DNA of 64,000 nt from Muribaculaceae bacterium (lineage in GTDB: Bacteria > Bacteroidota > Bacteroidia > Bacteroidales > Muribaculaceae): NCBI GenBank assembly GCA_016292745.1, contig JAEDFO010000003.1:1-64000 (forward strand), written 5' to 3'. The translations under genes were made by a program, and so were the position numbers. Positions 16,932 through 27,600 of the stretch are shown piece by piece; the first letter of the stretch is position 1, and the number at the start of each line of letters is the position of its first letter. The notes under the pieces were generated by a model. That model ran no database searches. It was not told the DNA's origin and saw only the letters and a program-made list of their open reading frames with translations.

Positions 16932-17672
16932 TCAATATGAGCCGAATTTGAGTTCTCGGCCATCGAATTCGCAATAGCTGAAATGGCTGATGCCATCGCC
17001 AAGTACCACAAACTGCGAACCACGAGCCAGGCGCTCATCGACAATACAATGTAGATGCCCAAACACGAAATAGTCAATTTCTCCGGGATACGATTCGGCA
17101 AACTCACGAAGATGCACGAGGTGTCGCTGCACGCACGCCTCAATATCAGCATTGCCGCCATAGCCATTGCGACTACTCGACGACCATGCAAAAGCAAACG
17201 GCACAGTCCAGCGTGGATGTACAGCACTAAACAATTTCTGCGCCAAACGGTTGCGGAACAATGCGCGAATAAATCGGAATCCTGCTGATTTATGGCCCAC
17301 GCCATCGCCATGTTCCAGAAAGAAGCGTTTACCCGATAATTCCACCACACGACTACCGTCTACGACCTCTATTCCTATCTCGCTCTGCATATACGAGAAC
17401 AGCCAAATATCGTGATTACCCAGAAACCAATAAACCTTAACACCGGCATCAACCAAACGTGCTAAAGCTCCAAGAAACCGCACATGTCCCTTGGGCACCA
17501 CATATCGATATTCATACCAATAATCAAGGATGTCACCAAGGAGATAGAGGGCAGATGCATGGTCGCGTATCGATTCAAGCCAAGCTACAACACGCTTCTC
17601 ATGAGCTTGCGCATCGGCAATATATCGTGCTCCAAGATGTAAATCGGATATGAAATATACTTTGTTGCGCAT
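16932..17672 (-). CDS. lpxH: UDP-2,3-diacylglucosamine diphosphatase
   Basis: The 246-residue calcineurin-like phosphoesterase cleaves UDP-2,3-diacylglucosamine to lipid X in lipid A synthesis at the inner membrane. The dimetal-site motifs are in order: DLHLG, GDILDYW, FLGNHD, LEHGDG and FGHLHC. The length fits LpxH (about 240-260). The start at 17672 is 9 nt after the sufT-like gene, so the two are co-transcribed. A different membrane phosphoesterase specificity cannot be excluded from sequence alone. Confidence 0.88.
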   Translation of the reverse strand: MRNKVYFISDLHLGARYIADAQAHEKRVVAWLESIRDHASALYLLGDILDYWYEYRYVVPKGHVRFLGALARLVDAGVKVYWFLGNHDIWLFSYMQSEIGIEVVDGSRVVELSGKRFFLEHGDGVGHKSAGFRFIRALFRNRLAQKLFSAVHPRWTVPFAFAWSSSSRNGYGGNADIEACVQRHLVHLREFAESYPGEIDYFVFGHLHCIVDERLARGSQFVVLGDGISHFSYCEFDGRELKFGSY

Positions 17673-17681
17673 ATTGTTTAG

Positions 17682-18002
17682 TTATAGCAGGCCAAGCTCA
17701 AGTTTTGCCTCTTCACTCATCATGTCGGCATTCCATTCCGGCTCAAACACCAGCTGAAGGTCGACGCTTGACACGCCATCTATGCTTTCAATCTTCAGAC
17801 GGATATCCTCCATGATGAAGTCAGAAGCCGGACAATTAGGAGCAGTAAGGGTCATGTCGATGTGCACAACGGCATCGTCATCAACATCGATTTTATACAC
17901 AAGGCCCAAAGAATACACATCGACAGGTATTTCAGGGTCGTAAACTGTTTTCAGCAGCTCAACGGTTTTTTCCGTTATCCGAAGTCGTTCATCATCATTC
18001 AT
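17682..18002 (-). CDS. MIP18/DUF59 family iron-sulfur assembly protein, SufT-like
   Basis: This 106-residue single-domain protein has the family core VYDPEIPVDVYSLGLVY and the motif TLTAPNCPASDFI, whose Cys is the conserved reactive residue. Members act as Fe-S maturation factors (SufT) or with PaaD-like roles. The start MNDDERLR is the usual N-terminus for the family. Its -7 box ends 4-5 nt before the ATG and is built from the glyA terminator's T-tract. No suf genes are next to it in this window. Confidence 0.85.
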   Translation of the reverse strand: MNDDERLRITEKTVELLKTVYDPEIPVDVYSLGLVYKIDVDDDAVVHIDMTLTAPNCPASDFIMEDIRLKIESIDGVSSVDLQLVFEPEWNADMMSEEAKLELGLL

Positions 18003-18006
18003 GACA

Positions 18007-18014
18007 CAAAAATA
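18007..18014 (-). promoter_or_regulatory. -7 promoter box for sufT-lpxH
   Basis: Minus strand TATTTTTG (TAnnTTTG) lies directly in the T-rich tract following the glyA terminator stem. It places the start of transcription at about the ATG (18002). Confidence 0.45.
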
Positions 18015-18016
18015 AT

Positions 18017-18051
18017 AAAAAAAGCGTTGACACCACAACAGATGCCAACGC
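18017..18051 (-). terminator. intrinsic terminator of pyrBI-glyA operon
   Basis: On the minus strand the 9-bp stem GCGTTGGCA/TGTCAACGC (one G-T pair) has a 10-nt loop and is followed by seven Ts. It lies 30 nt after the glyA stop and only 15 nt before the sufT-like start. Confidence 0.88.
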
Positions 18052-18081
18052 ATATAATTGATTTATTCAAAAAAGAGTCAA

Positions 18082-19362
18082 TTAATAGGCAAACATCGGA
18101 TATTCAACCATGATTGAGTTAACCTTTTCGCGAACAGCCTTGATAACGGCATCGTTTTCAGGATTCGAGAGTACAGTGTCGATCATTTCAACGATTTCGC
18201 CCATCAGTTCCTCCTTGGCACCACGAGTGGTGATAGCAGGAGTGCCCAGACGGATACCTGAAGTCTGGAAAGGTGAACGAGAATCGAACGGAACCATATT
18301 CTTGTTAGCAGTGATATCGGAAGCCACAAGCACTTTCTCGGCCACTTTACCTGTCAGGTTAGGGAACTTGGTACGCAAGTCGACAAGAATGCAATGGTTG
18401 TCGGTACCACCCGAAACAATCTTATAGCCCTTGTCGATAAGAGCCTGGGCCATAACCTTAGCATTCTTTACCACCTGAGTCTGATATTCCTTGAATTCAG
18501 GCTGCAGAGCTTCGCCGAATGCCACTGCTTTGGCTGCAATAACATGCTCAAGCGGACCGCCCTGCACACCCGGGAAAACAGCCGAATCGATAAGCGACGA
18601 CATCTTGCGGATTTCTCCCTTGTTGTTGGTCTTGCCGAATGGATTGTCGAAATCCTCGCCCATCATGATTACACCGCCACGAGGACCGCGCAGAGTTTTG
18701 TGGGTAGTTGTTGTAACAATGTGGGCATACTTCACGGGATTATCGAGCAATCCAGCAGCAATGATGCCGGCCGGATGAGCCATATCGAACATGAATATAG
18801 CACCTACCTCATCGGCAATCTTGCGGATACGGGCATAATCCCATTCGCGGGAATAAGCACTTGCTCCGCCGACAATCAATTTCGGACGCTCGCGACGGGC
18901 TACTTCCTCCATCTGGTCGTAATCGATAAGATTTGTATCGGCCGTAACATTATATTCAACTGCATTAAACACCAAGCCAGAGAAGTTCACCGGTGAACCG
19001 TGCGAAAGGTGACCGCCATGCGACAAGTTGAGGCCCATGAATGTATCGCCCGGCTTGAGCACCGACATAAACACAGCCATGTTGGCCTGCGCACCAGAGT
19101 GCGGTTGCACATTGGCATACTTTGCACCAAAAAGGCGTTTCAAACGGTCGATGGCAAGATTTTCGGCCTCGTCCACCACTTCACAACCGCCATAATAGCG
19201 GTGAGCGGGATAACCCTCTGCATATTTGTTGGTAAGACACGAGCCCATTGCACGCATCACCTGGTCGCTTACAAAGTTCTCAGAGGCAATTAGTTCAATT
19301 CCTTTCTTCTGGCGCTGATGTTCGCGCTCGATAATGTCGAAAATCTGATTGTCGTTCTGCAT
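18082..19362 (-). CDS. glyA: serine hydroxymethyltransferase
   Basis: This 426-residue PLP enzyme interconverts serine and glycine with tetrahydrofolate, feeding one-carbon units to purine and thymidylate synthesis. The PLP lysine lies in VTTTTHKTLRGPRGG. Other motifs are the N-terminal SENFVS, NKYAEGYPAHRYYGG and the C-terminal GIRLGTPA. The ATG 19362 (MQNDNQIFDIIE) is preferred to one 18 codons upstream because it matches family N-termini and leaves a 23-nt gap after the flavin reductase gene. It is the last gene of the pyrB operon. Confidence 0.96.
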   Translation of the reverse strand: MQNDNQIFDIIEREHQRQKKGIELIASENFVSDQVMRAMGSCLTNKYAEGYPAHRYYGGCEVVDEAENLAIDRLKRLFGAKYANVQPHSGAQANMAVFMSVLKPGDTFMGLNLSHGGHLSHGSPVNFSGLVFNAVEYNVTADTNLIDYDQMEEVARRERPKLIVGGASAYSREWDYARIRKIADEVGAIFMFDMAHPAGIIAAGLLDNPVKYAHIVTTTTHKTLRGPRGGVIMMGEDFDNPFGKTNNKGEIRKMSSLIDSAVFPGVQGGPLEHVIAAKAVAFGEALQPEFKEYQTQVVKNAKVMAQALIDKGYKIVSGGTDNHCILVDLRTKFPNLTGKVAEKVLVASDITANKNMVPFDSRSPFQTSGIRLGTPAITTRGAKEELMGEIVEMIDTVLSNPENDAVIKAVREKVNSIMVEYPMFAY

Positions 19363-19385
19363 ATTATTGTTGATTATTTGATTGT

Positions 19386-19958
19386 TTATTTTATTGGTTT
19401 CTTTCGCACGCTCCACCCGAAATGGCCAATGTAATCGCCCATCTTGTAATACTTTCCGTGGTTATACACCAACATCCGGGCTTGGTCGAGATTGAAAGCA
19501 CCGGACTCGGGGTCAATGTAGCGGTCGTCGGCTATTACATTTACCACGTCGGCTATAAACATATGGTGAGTACCCAGCTCGAGCACTTCGCGCACCTTGC
19601 ATTCAATTGAAAGTGGCGATTGCTCAATATACGGCGATGCTACTTTCTGTCCGGCCACAGCAGTAAGCCCCATTGCCTCGAATTTGTTGACATCGGCGCC
19701 CGACTTCACTCCGCACCAGTCGGTGGCACGTGCAAGGTCCTCGGTGGTGAGATTTATGGTGAATTCGCCGTTGCGCTTTATTATGTCGTAACTGTGGCGG
19801 CTTGGGCGCACCGAGATATAGCACATCGGCGGGTCGGTGCATATCGTGCCGGTCCAGCTCACAGTAAACACATTATACTCCGATGCATCCTTTCCACAGC
19901 TCACAAGCACTGCGGGCAAGGGATAAATCATTGTTCCGGGTTTCCAGCTCTGCTTCAT
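19386..19958 (-). CDS. flavin reductase family protein (flavoredoxin-like)
   Basis: This 190-residue FMN-binding split-barrel protein has the family pattern: PLPAVLVSCG, then YNVFTVSWTGTICTDPPMCYISVRP, SYDIIKRNGEFTINL and the THHMFIADVV strand. Related proteins reduce flavin or act as electron carriers (flavoredoxin). The partner is unknown here. It lies 18 nt after pyrI and 23 nt before glyA, so it is probably transcribed with pyrimidine genes, though no metabolic link is evident. Confidence 0.88.
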   Translation of the reverse strand: MKQSWKPGTMIYPLPAVLVSCGKDASEYNVFTVSWTGTICTDPPMCYISVRPSRHSYDIIKRNGEFTINLTTEDLARATDWCGVKSGADVNKFEAMGLTAVAGQKVASPYIEQSPLSIECKVREVLELGTHHMFIADVVNVIADDRYIDPESGAFNLDQARMLVYNHGKYYKMGDYIGHFGWSVRKKPIK

Positions 19959-19976
19959 TAATAAAGTGGAGTTAGT

Positions 19977-20438
19977 TTATTTCAAAGTAATATCGGCTGC
20001 CTCAATCTTTTTGCCACAGTAGTGGCACTGCAGGAGCAAGTTAGTGCGGTTGAGCACATGGAAACGTGTGGCCATTGGCTCGTTGTTGCTTATGCACTTA
20101 GGATTGTTGCATTTTACGATGTCGGTGAGTTCATCGGGAAGAGTAACACAATGCTTGTCGACAATCTCGAAATTGCGGATTACGTTGATTTTAACATTAG
20201 GGGCAATCACGGCAATGCGATTGAGTGTCGACTCAGGGAAAAATACATTGGCCACCTTTATTATGCCCTTCTTTCCCATTCGCTTGCTGTCGAGGTTATT
20301 TCCGATAGTCACACTGCTTTCGAGGCATTGGATGCCAAGCAGATTCACCACCTTAAACAATGCCTTGGGTGGAATATGGTCGATAACAGTACCGTTTTCA
20401 AGAGCGGCAACGGCAAGTTCTTTCTTATTGCTGTTCAT
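19977..20438 (-). CDS. pyrI: aspartate carbamoyltransferase regulatory subunit
   Basis: The 153-residue regulatory chain binds nucleotide effectors at the N-terminal allosteric domain and contacts PyrB through a C-terminal zinc domain. The zinc ligands form C-x4-C...C-x2-C in CNNPKC and CHYCGKK. The N-terminal segment GTVIDHIPPKALFKVV is the conserved effector-binding start. It follows pyrB by 7 nt, as in E. coli pyrBI. Allosteric control by CTP/ATP is therefore expected. Confidence 0.97.
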   Translation of the reverse strand: MNSNKKELAVAALENGTVIDHIPPKALFKVVNLLGIQCLESSVTIGNNLDSKRMGKKGIIKVANVFFPESTLNRIAVIAPNVKINVIRNFEIVDKHCVTLPDELTDIVKCNNPKCISNNEPMATRFHVLNRTNLLLQCHYCGKKIEAADITLK

Positions 20439-20445
20439 AAATAGC

Positions 20446-21366
20446 TCACTTATCTAATTTAATGCCTAATACTTTACATATAATAGCCTGACGTGCATAG
20501 AGGCCGTTCTTTGCTTGCTGGAAATAGTAAGCCTTCGGGTTTTCATCGCAGTCGTAAGCAATTTCGCTCACGCGTGGGAGCGGGTGCAGGATGCGCAGGT
20601 TGGGCTTGCTGCCGCTGAGCATCGAGTTACGCAGGGTGTAGACATTCTTCACACGCTCATACTCCATAAGGTCGGTGAAGCGTTCGCGCTGCACACGGGT
20701 CATATACAGGATATCGGTGTTGTTGATAACCTCTTCCGAGAAGTCGTGCGTCTCAACATATTTAATGCCGTGCTCGTTGCAATAATCCTTGTACTCATCG
20801 GGCATGCGAAGTTCGTCGCAAGCCACGAAAACGAATGTCGGATTAAAGAAACGCATTGCCTGTATAAGCGAGTGAACGGTACGGCCATACTTCAGGTCGC
20901 CAACAAGAGTGATTGTGAGGTTCTCGAGAGTGCCCTGCGTCTTGTAGATTGAATACAAGTCGAGCATGGTCTGCGAAGGATGTTGGTTGGCACCGTCACC
21001 GGCATTGACAATGGACACCGGTGATATCTCCGACGCATACTGGGCCGCACCCTCAAGGTAGTGGCGCATAATGATGCAGTCGGCATAGTTGCTAACCATC
21101 ATTATAGTGTCCTTCAACGATTCACCTTTCGATGAACTTGTGGTATTTGCATCAGAGAATCCGATAATACGGCCACCGAGCCGGTTGACGGCTGTCTCAA
21201 AACTCAGACGTGTGCGGGTCGATGGTTCGAAGAACAAAGTGGCAAGCACCCTACCCTCGAGGATTCGCTGATTCGGATTGCTTTCGAAGTACGAGGCATC
21301 ATCGAGCAACGAAAGTATCTCCTCCTTAGTTAATTCAGAAATTGAAACAAAACTCTTATTTTCCAT
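20446..21366 (-). CDS. pyrB: aspartate carbamoyltransferase catalytic subunit
   Basis: The 306-residue enzyme condenses carbamoyl phosphate with aspartate in the first committed step of pyrimidine synthesis. The carbamoyl-phosphate loop FEPSTRTRLSFE (about 50-60), the SSSKGESLKDT loop with the Ser/Lys contributed to the neighbouring active site, and the HPSQTMLDL motif are intact. The ATG is 213 nt downstream of its predicted transcript start, an unusually long leader that could be regulatory. Confidence 0.97.
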   Translation of the reverse strand: MENKSFVSISELTKEEILSLLDDASYFESNPNQRILEGRVLATLFFEPSTRTRLSFETAVNRLGGRIIGFSDANTTSSSKGESLKDTIMMVSNYADCIIMRHYLEGAAQYASEISPVSIVNAGDGANQHPSQTMLDLYSIYKTQGTLENLTITLVGDLKYGRTVHSLIQAMRFFNPTFVFVACDELRMPDEYKDYCNEHGIKYVETHDFSEEVINNTDILYMTRVQRERFTDLMEYERVKNVYTLRNSMLSGSKPNLRILHPLPRVSEIAYDCDENPKAYYFQQAKNGLYARQAIICKVLGIKLDK

Positions 21367-21467
21367 AATTTGACAGGATTACCTAATCAGAAAATTTCAG
21401 TATGCATTGAACTATTACAGGGCATATGGAAATGAAAAGAGCCAACCATGACAATGAGAAAAGTCAA

Positions 21468-21572
21468 TCAGTCGGCCCAAATATCAACATCAAACAATCT
21501 ACGCTGCTCGTCGGGAAACGAATGCCGGCGATTATCAGACGTAACATTGATATGTGTGATTACGCATTCCAT
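21468..21572 (-). CDS. candidate 34-aa leader ORF upstream of pyrB
   Basis: A 34-codon ATG-initiated frame occupies the first half of the pyrB leader. Its sequence begins MECVITHINV and ends FDVDIWAD, is charged and lacks a membrane segment. It starts within about 10 nt of the predicted transcript start and ends 101 nt before pyrB. I do not recognise it. It could be a translated regulatory peptide, as in E. coli pyrL, or chance. No terminator-like hairpin was found behind it. Confidence 0.25.
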   Translation of the reverse strand: MECVITHINVTSDNRRHSFPDEQRRLFDVDIWAD

Positions 21573-21582
21573 ACTTATATTG

Positions 21583-21611
21583 CAAAGTTACCTTTTTTTT
21601 CAATAATCAAA
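21583..21611 (-). promoter_or_regulatory. promoter for pyrB operon
   Basis: Minus strand TAACTTTG (21583-21590) is an exact -7 box. TTTG (21608-21611) lies 17 nt upstream, slightly closer than the usual 19-21. The predicted start near 21579 leaves a 213-nt leader before pyrB. Confidence 0.5.
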
Positions 21612-21654
21612 GCCGTAAGCAACAAAATAATTGCAAAAAAAACGTCGGTAATTA

Positions 21655-24600
21655 TTATCGGGCGAGCGATATGTTGAGCGAGATGCCGAAATTGCTATTG
21701 GTGGTTGGATACGACGATGTGGCTACAATCGGGGTGTTGATTTGATGGTCGAAGAATGCACCGACAGTAACGAGCTTGCTCATCACATAGTTAGCGGTGA
21801 AATTAATCGAGAGGGTGCGTGTTCCGCTGGTTGGCTGGGCTGTGTTGGTTTCGATACGGCGAATGAGAGCACGGTTGTTCGACAGAGTAAAGTCGAGATT
21901 CATGGTCAAGTCGTTGCTTATGCCCTGTTGCGAACCACGCATCTTCAAGATAGTGTTGAAATTAGCAATCTTGTATCCACCACCAATGACAAACGATTTC
22001 TGCGAAGCCTCAACGAGCTGACCTGCAGAGGTGTTAAGTGTAAGGGTTCGGCTGTCGCGGTATTCGATGTTGGCTGTGATGTTATTGTTCATGGTCACAT
22101 TCACACCAAGCAGCGGAGCAAACTTTTCGGTTATCGATACCGACGAAATGTTGTATGGCGATGAGGGAATCGGACGCTGAGTGAGTTCGTCGAGAATAAA
22201 GCCACGGTCGTTGCCAATCGACACCCATTGCTGATACGACGTGAACGAGCCCACCGAGTAGGTACACTGATAGGCATGCGTCAAGGTAATAGTCTTGAAG
22301 AGTTTCTTCAAGGCGGGTATACGGATAAGGCCGTCGTACGACACGCGCCAGTTAGGTCGCATTGCCGACAGTCCGGGGAATGGGTCGAGAGTAACCTTCT
22401 GTACATCCTGCCCGGAATATGCAGCAACAAATGCCGGAATAAGCACGTCGCTGCTCATATTGTTGACGGTTCCTACAGCATCGGGGTCGAAACTCTGGCC
22501 GGCATACACGGTATTCTTCAAGAATCCAGTTTCGGGATATGTGGTTCCGGAATACTGCGAGACGAGACGCCCCGAGACGGTTTCAATGTTGCCGAGGAAC
22601 TTGTCGAAGGTTGAGCTTGCGTAGCCATCAGCTGCCGATGAGCCCTTGAATGCCGACGAGAATGCCCAGTGGGTCTTAGTGTACGAACCGCCATAGATTG
22701 TAGGCATATCGGCATACATAAACTGAATTTGCGAGGTTCGGTTATCGGTGCGGTTCGATGTCAAGGTTATCTTAAGACCGGAAATAGGCTCCAGATTAAG
22801 TTCAAAATTCATTTCCTGGGTTCGGGACGAAACAGCCGGCGATGTCTGGGTCTCGTCGCACTTGAGCCAGCCGCGTTCCTTGGCTTTCTGTATATACGAT
22901 TCATCCTCAAATCCAAAAGCAAAGCCCAGACCGGGCGCCATGGCGTCGTAATGGGAGCTTTGGCCAAAGATATCGCCAATGGTTGGCTCAAACTGCGGCA
23001 GTGTGAGCGACTTGGTGTTGCGCCAACGGAACGAGAAGTTGCGGGGCATCATGGCAAAGCGCAATGTGTACTGCGCCACTTCGTCCCAGAATTTCTTTTC
23101 CTCCTTTATCACCTCAGTGATAGTGAATTTGAGGCTTTTCTTTCCACGGGTGAGCACCTCCACGCTGTTGTCGTCGACTGGTTTGGTCTTGATGGCAAAC
23201 GGTTTACCGTCGGTGGTAGTAGCTACCACTTTTATCTTCTTTACGTTAAGATTATGCTTAATCACAATCGATGTGTCCTCTTTCAGGGCAAACGTACGGG
23301 TGAACTTCTTGGCCTTGGTGCGACGCTCCTCTCGCTTGTTTGCACTGAAGCGCTGGTTAATCTGGCGAAGATACTTCGACTGGTTGAACAATGTCTCAAA
23401 GTTAACCTTTGCATCGGCGTTCCATGTGGATTGACTTGTGATGGTGTTACCCTCTTCCACTTCGTCTATTACCGCACCCTTATCCCACTTGTAGATAGCG
23501 TTGTACGATACATTTCCGGTTATGAAGCTCAGCACCGGAATTTTGCTGAACGGAGCCTTGTAGCTGGCAGTAAAATTCTGGTTGTAGGCCCATGGAGTGC
23601 CAAGATTCTTTATGCTCTGCCAAATTGAGTCGCGCCAGTTTTTGTAAAGGTCGGGGAAAAGTTTCTTGTTGACAGCGCCAACCGGCTCTTCGATGTGCGA
23701 CGTAGTATTGCTGTTGAACGACATCGACAACTGCTTAGTAAAGTTCCATGTAATGTTGAACTGACGGTCCCAAATGAAGTTCTTGCTCACCGAAACAGGC
23801 AGCTGCATGTTAACATCGATTTCACTGCGGGTTTGCTGCTCGTAGTAGTAACGCGAAATGTTGGTATAGAATCCAATCGAGTTTGGGAGCCAACGGAAAT
23901 CCCATTCACGGATAAACTTCAGGTTCTTCGACTTGCTCTTGATGAACTTGAACGGAGTGAACGGCTTCAGATATGGCGAATACTGATACTGAAAACTGCC
24001 GCGATAGTCGCTCGTGTTCTCATACGCATTTGTGGGGTCGTTGAAACGCTGTTTGTTCGATGAGTAGTTAAAGGTAAAGTTGGCAGGGTCCCAAGGCATC
24101 GGGTTTTTGCTCTGGATGTCGAACTTCAATCCCGATATGCTGAAGCTCTCGATAGTGCGCTGTTCGAGGGCATATGCCTTAATAGAGTCGCGCTGGGCGT
24201 CGTTGGCACATGCATCGAGGGCATCGTTGAGCTCTATATCCTGGTCGAGAGGATTATATTGAGGAGTTACGGTTTCCTTCGACACCGAATAGTATATTGG
24301 TGCCTTGAGTTTCACCTTTTCAGGCAAAAGACGACCAAGGTCGGCCTGGATTGCAAAATTATATTTCTCGAGGTCGTCGGTACGGCGGTTGGTAAGGCTT
24401 TGGTCAACCGAACCGAAGCCAACGGTTTCCTTGTGAGCACCAACATTAATGGTAGCCATGTCACTCAATGACAGATTCAAGTTTCCTTTGGCAGCCCAAC
24501 CGCCACGCTCATTGAAGTCGGTAACCTTAAGTTCGTTAACCCAAACCGTACCGTCGCAGCTAACACTCGATTTGTTTCGCACACCGATAAGAATTACGCG

Positions 24601-27600
24601 CACATCGCTCAACGACGGATTACCCACCACTGTTATCTTGTTGGCCTGATGCTCGGGGTCGTAACCTGTGAAGAGCGTTGTATATGTAACTCCGCTGTCG
24701 GCACGCTTGGCGGCGTTGCGTTCGGTCTTGAGATTAGTGAATACACTCAATTCACAATCAAGCATATTCTCAGCAGGCCACACCAGATACTGGTCGGTGG
24801 TGCTGTAGGTACTGTACTTGCCGGCAGGAGTCACCTTCAACGGTATCTCATATTCATAATAGTTCTGCTTCACGTCGCTACCCAGACGCACAAACACCGC
24901 CAGGTCGCCGTCCTTAAGGCCATAGGCATTGTCAATCAGCGCCTCAGCGTGGTTAAACATCTGCAGACGCTTATAAAGGCGAAGGTCGAGCTGAGTGTTC
25001 TTGTACACAGCACGCGCATCACCAGCCTTGAGATCGGTGAGTTTCAACGACATTGATTGCTCGTTGAGCTGGGTAACCTGCGCTTGACCCGAATCGATAA
25101 TTCGGTTAACGCCCGGAGGAAGCACATAGTTAACTGGAAGAGTACCGGAGTTCTCCTCGATATTCACTGCACTCACATCAAGACGTCCTTCGGCTGGCAC
25201 GTCGGCGCGTTGGTTCAAGTTATATTCATATGGACGCCATTCTCCACGCACGAGTTGGAAATCGGCAAAGCGCAGGTGGGTGGTCTGACGGAAATTAGTC
25301 ATGAACATACGCATGAAGCGGATGGTTGTGAAATCGTTTATCGAACCCACAATCTTTTCATACTCCTTCAACGGAATCTTGAACTGATACCAAGTCATCT
25401 CCTTCTTGTCGCCGTTGCGTAAGGGCACCGTTTGCTGTTGGATATCAGTTATATAATTCTTGCCCACGACAAGATCCTCGGGACGAATCGACACCTTATA
25501 CTGGAAGTAACGCTCATACTCATTGAGGGTGTTATCGTTGTTGATGTCCTCTACATCCGGAGTGCTGCGCGACGACTGATAGCGGCCATCGGTATTGCCG
25601 TCAGTGGAGCGAGAGTTGCCCTCGGTGCCATTGTAGTGCTTGTAGCGTTCAAGAATCGACAGACGCTGTTCGTCGAAGTCATTGCCACGATAATAATGGT
25701 AGTTATCAGCCGCCGGGTCGTTGAACGCCGAGAACGGGTCAGTTTCCATATTTGCCACAGCCTCGGGCGACAACTTGCGACGCAATGCATCGATATAATC
25801 TTTATACGAGCTGAATTGATACTCATCGTCGTTAGACAATCCATCGAGGCCCACATCTTGACGCTCGCGAGCACCTTCCGAGGTATCGAAAGCATACGAC
25901 AGCGACGACTGCTTCGATACACGGCCCCAAACAGTCTCAACCACATTCGAGAAATCGTCGTTAATCGGCAATCCGTTTTCATACGACTTCATGCCATCCT
26001 TGAGTATGTCCTCGCTAACCTCGCCGAGATTGAAATACAGGTCACCACCCTCGGTATAGTGATTCTCCATGTCGAGGAACGGGCTGAGAAGCCAGAACTG
26101 TATATACTCAATGTTCGACTGTTCAAAGTTCGGGTTGTCCATCTTGCGCATTATGCCACCCCACCGACGTTCGGGGAACAGGAGCCGGCCATCGTCGGCA
26201 ATGTTATCAACATCGAGGTTATATGGACCTCGCTCTTCAGGATAGAACGAGAGGTTGAGAGTCTGAATTGTCGACGATTCACCGTAATTGATTTCCTTTG
26301 CGGGATAAATTTCGCGCGAAGTGATTTCACGGACATAAGGGTCCGACTGCTGGTCAAGGTCGTTACGTAAATAGCCGGGAGCGGTCGATGAATTCTTCTG
26401 TGTGAACATACGATCGATATAGTACCATGCCAGAAGAGCACGGTTATAGCCATAGCGAACGTCGTTGCTATAGTTCGATTCGGGGAACAGTGCGCCACCC
26501 CCCTGTTCGTAGGGAGTGGATGCAAGGAACCAGGAATAAGGCGAACGGAGGTCGACACCGGTCTGGGTAGTCTCGAAATCGTCGATATACGAGCTTCCAC
26601 GGTTTGTGCCTGTCTTTTGTTTGTGCGGCATAATGTGTGCAAACTCGGCATTCAGGCTCACCGTCGACGGAGCAGTGGCATTAACGGTAGGTATCTTGTT
26701 AAGCAGGTTAGTGAGCCACATAAACTGGTTATTATACGACAAGTTAAGGCCCCAAATGGTGTTGTTTACCGATTCCTGCCCGATAGCGACCTTCTCAGTT
26801 ATTGACTTTTCGGAGAAGTGCATCACAGTAGCACCAAGATTAAAATGCTTATTGAATTCGTAGTTCAAGTCGAGGCCGAGCAACGTCTTGCGCTGTGTGC
26901 TGAACATGGACTGGTTCTCAAGGGTTACGTTGACACTCGTACCGGCATCGATTATGCTTTGGTTGAGGATAGTAACGATACCCATGTTATAGTCGACGGT
27001 ATAGTCGCTGTTCTCAACCAAAGTTACGCCTCCGGCAGTAACTACAACCGAACCACGGGGCACATTCATGGCATTAAGCCTGATTTGTGAACCCGACGAC
27101 GACTGGTATTCGCCCTCAAGCACAAATTTGTTCTTGTCCTGCATCTGACGGGCTACGGTAAGTGTTGAATCGTACAATTCCTTGAACACATATTTCTTAG
27201 CCTCGTTAGGGTCAGTAATTTTCGATTCCAAGTGGGAGCCAAAAGGTTCGGCAACGGTGAATATTATTCGGCCGGTGGACGATTGCACCGTGTAGCCTTC
27301 AACATAATCGAAGAAACCATCGCTGTTGGTGTTGTTGTTGCTGTCGATACGGTCGAGATTCATCACCTGCAGAAGAGTCTTGTCGTTAAGACCTGCCACG
27401 GGGAGATAGTTGATTTCTGTGCCCGTTGTGTCGCTCAGATACTTGATATTGAGTTTAAACTTGGTTTTCTGCACTTGATATGCACCAAGCGAATACACGT
27501 TTTTCATCATAAGTCGCCACATAGGGAGTTTCGGCGAAGCAGTGGTCGACTTCAGCATCTTAAGAAACAGCGACTGGCTAGTCTGCGAAATATCGCCCGA

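Noticed and set aside
21426..21677. An 83-codon plus-strand frame in the pyrB upstream region
   Set aside because: There is no family similarity, it overlaps the sprA 3' end, and it lies opposite the predicted pyrB leader with no plus-strand promoter box.
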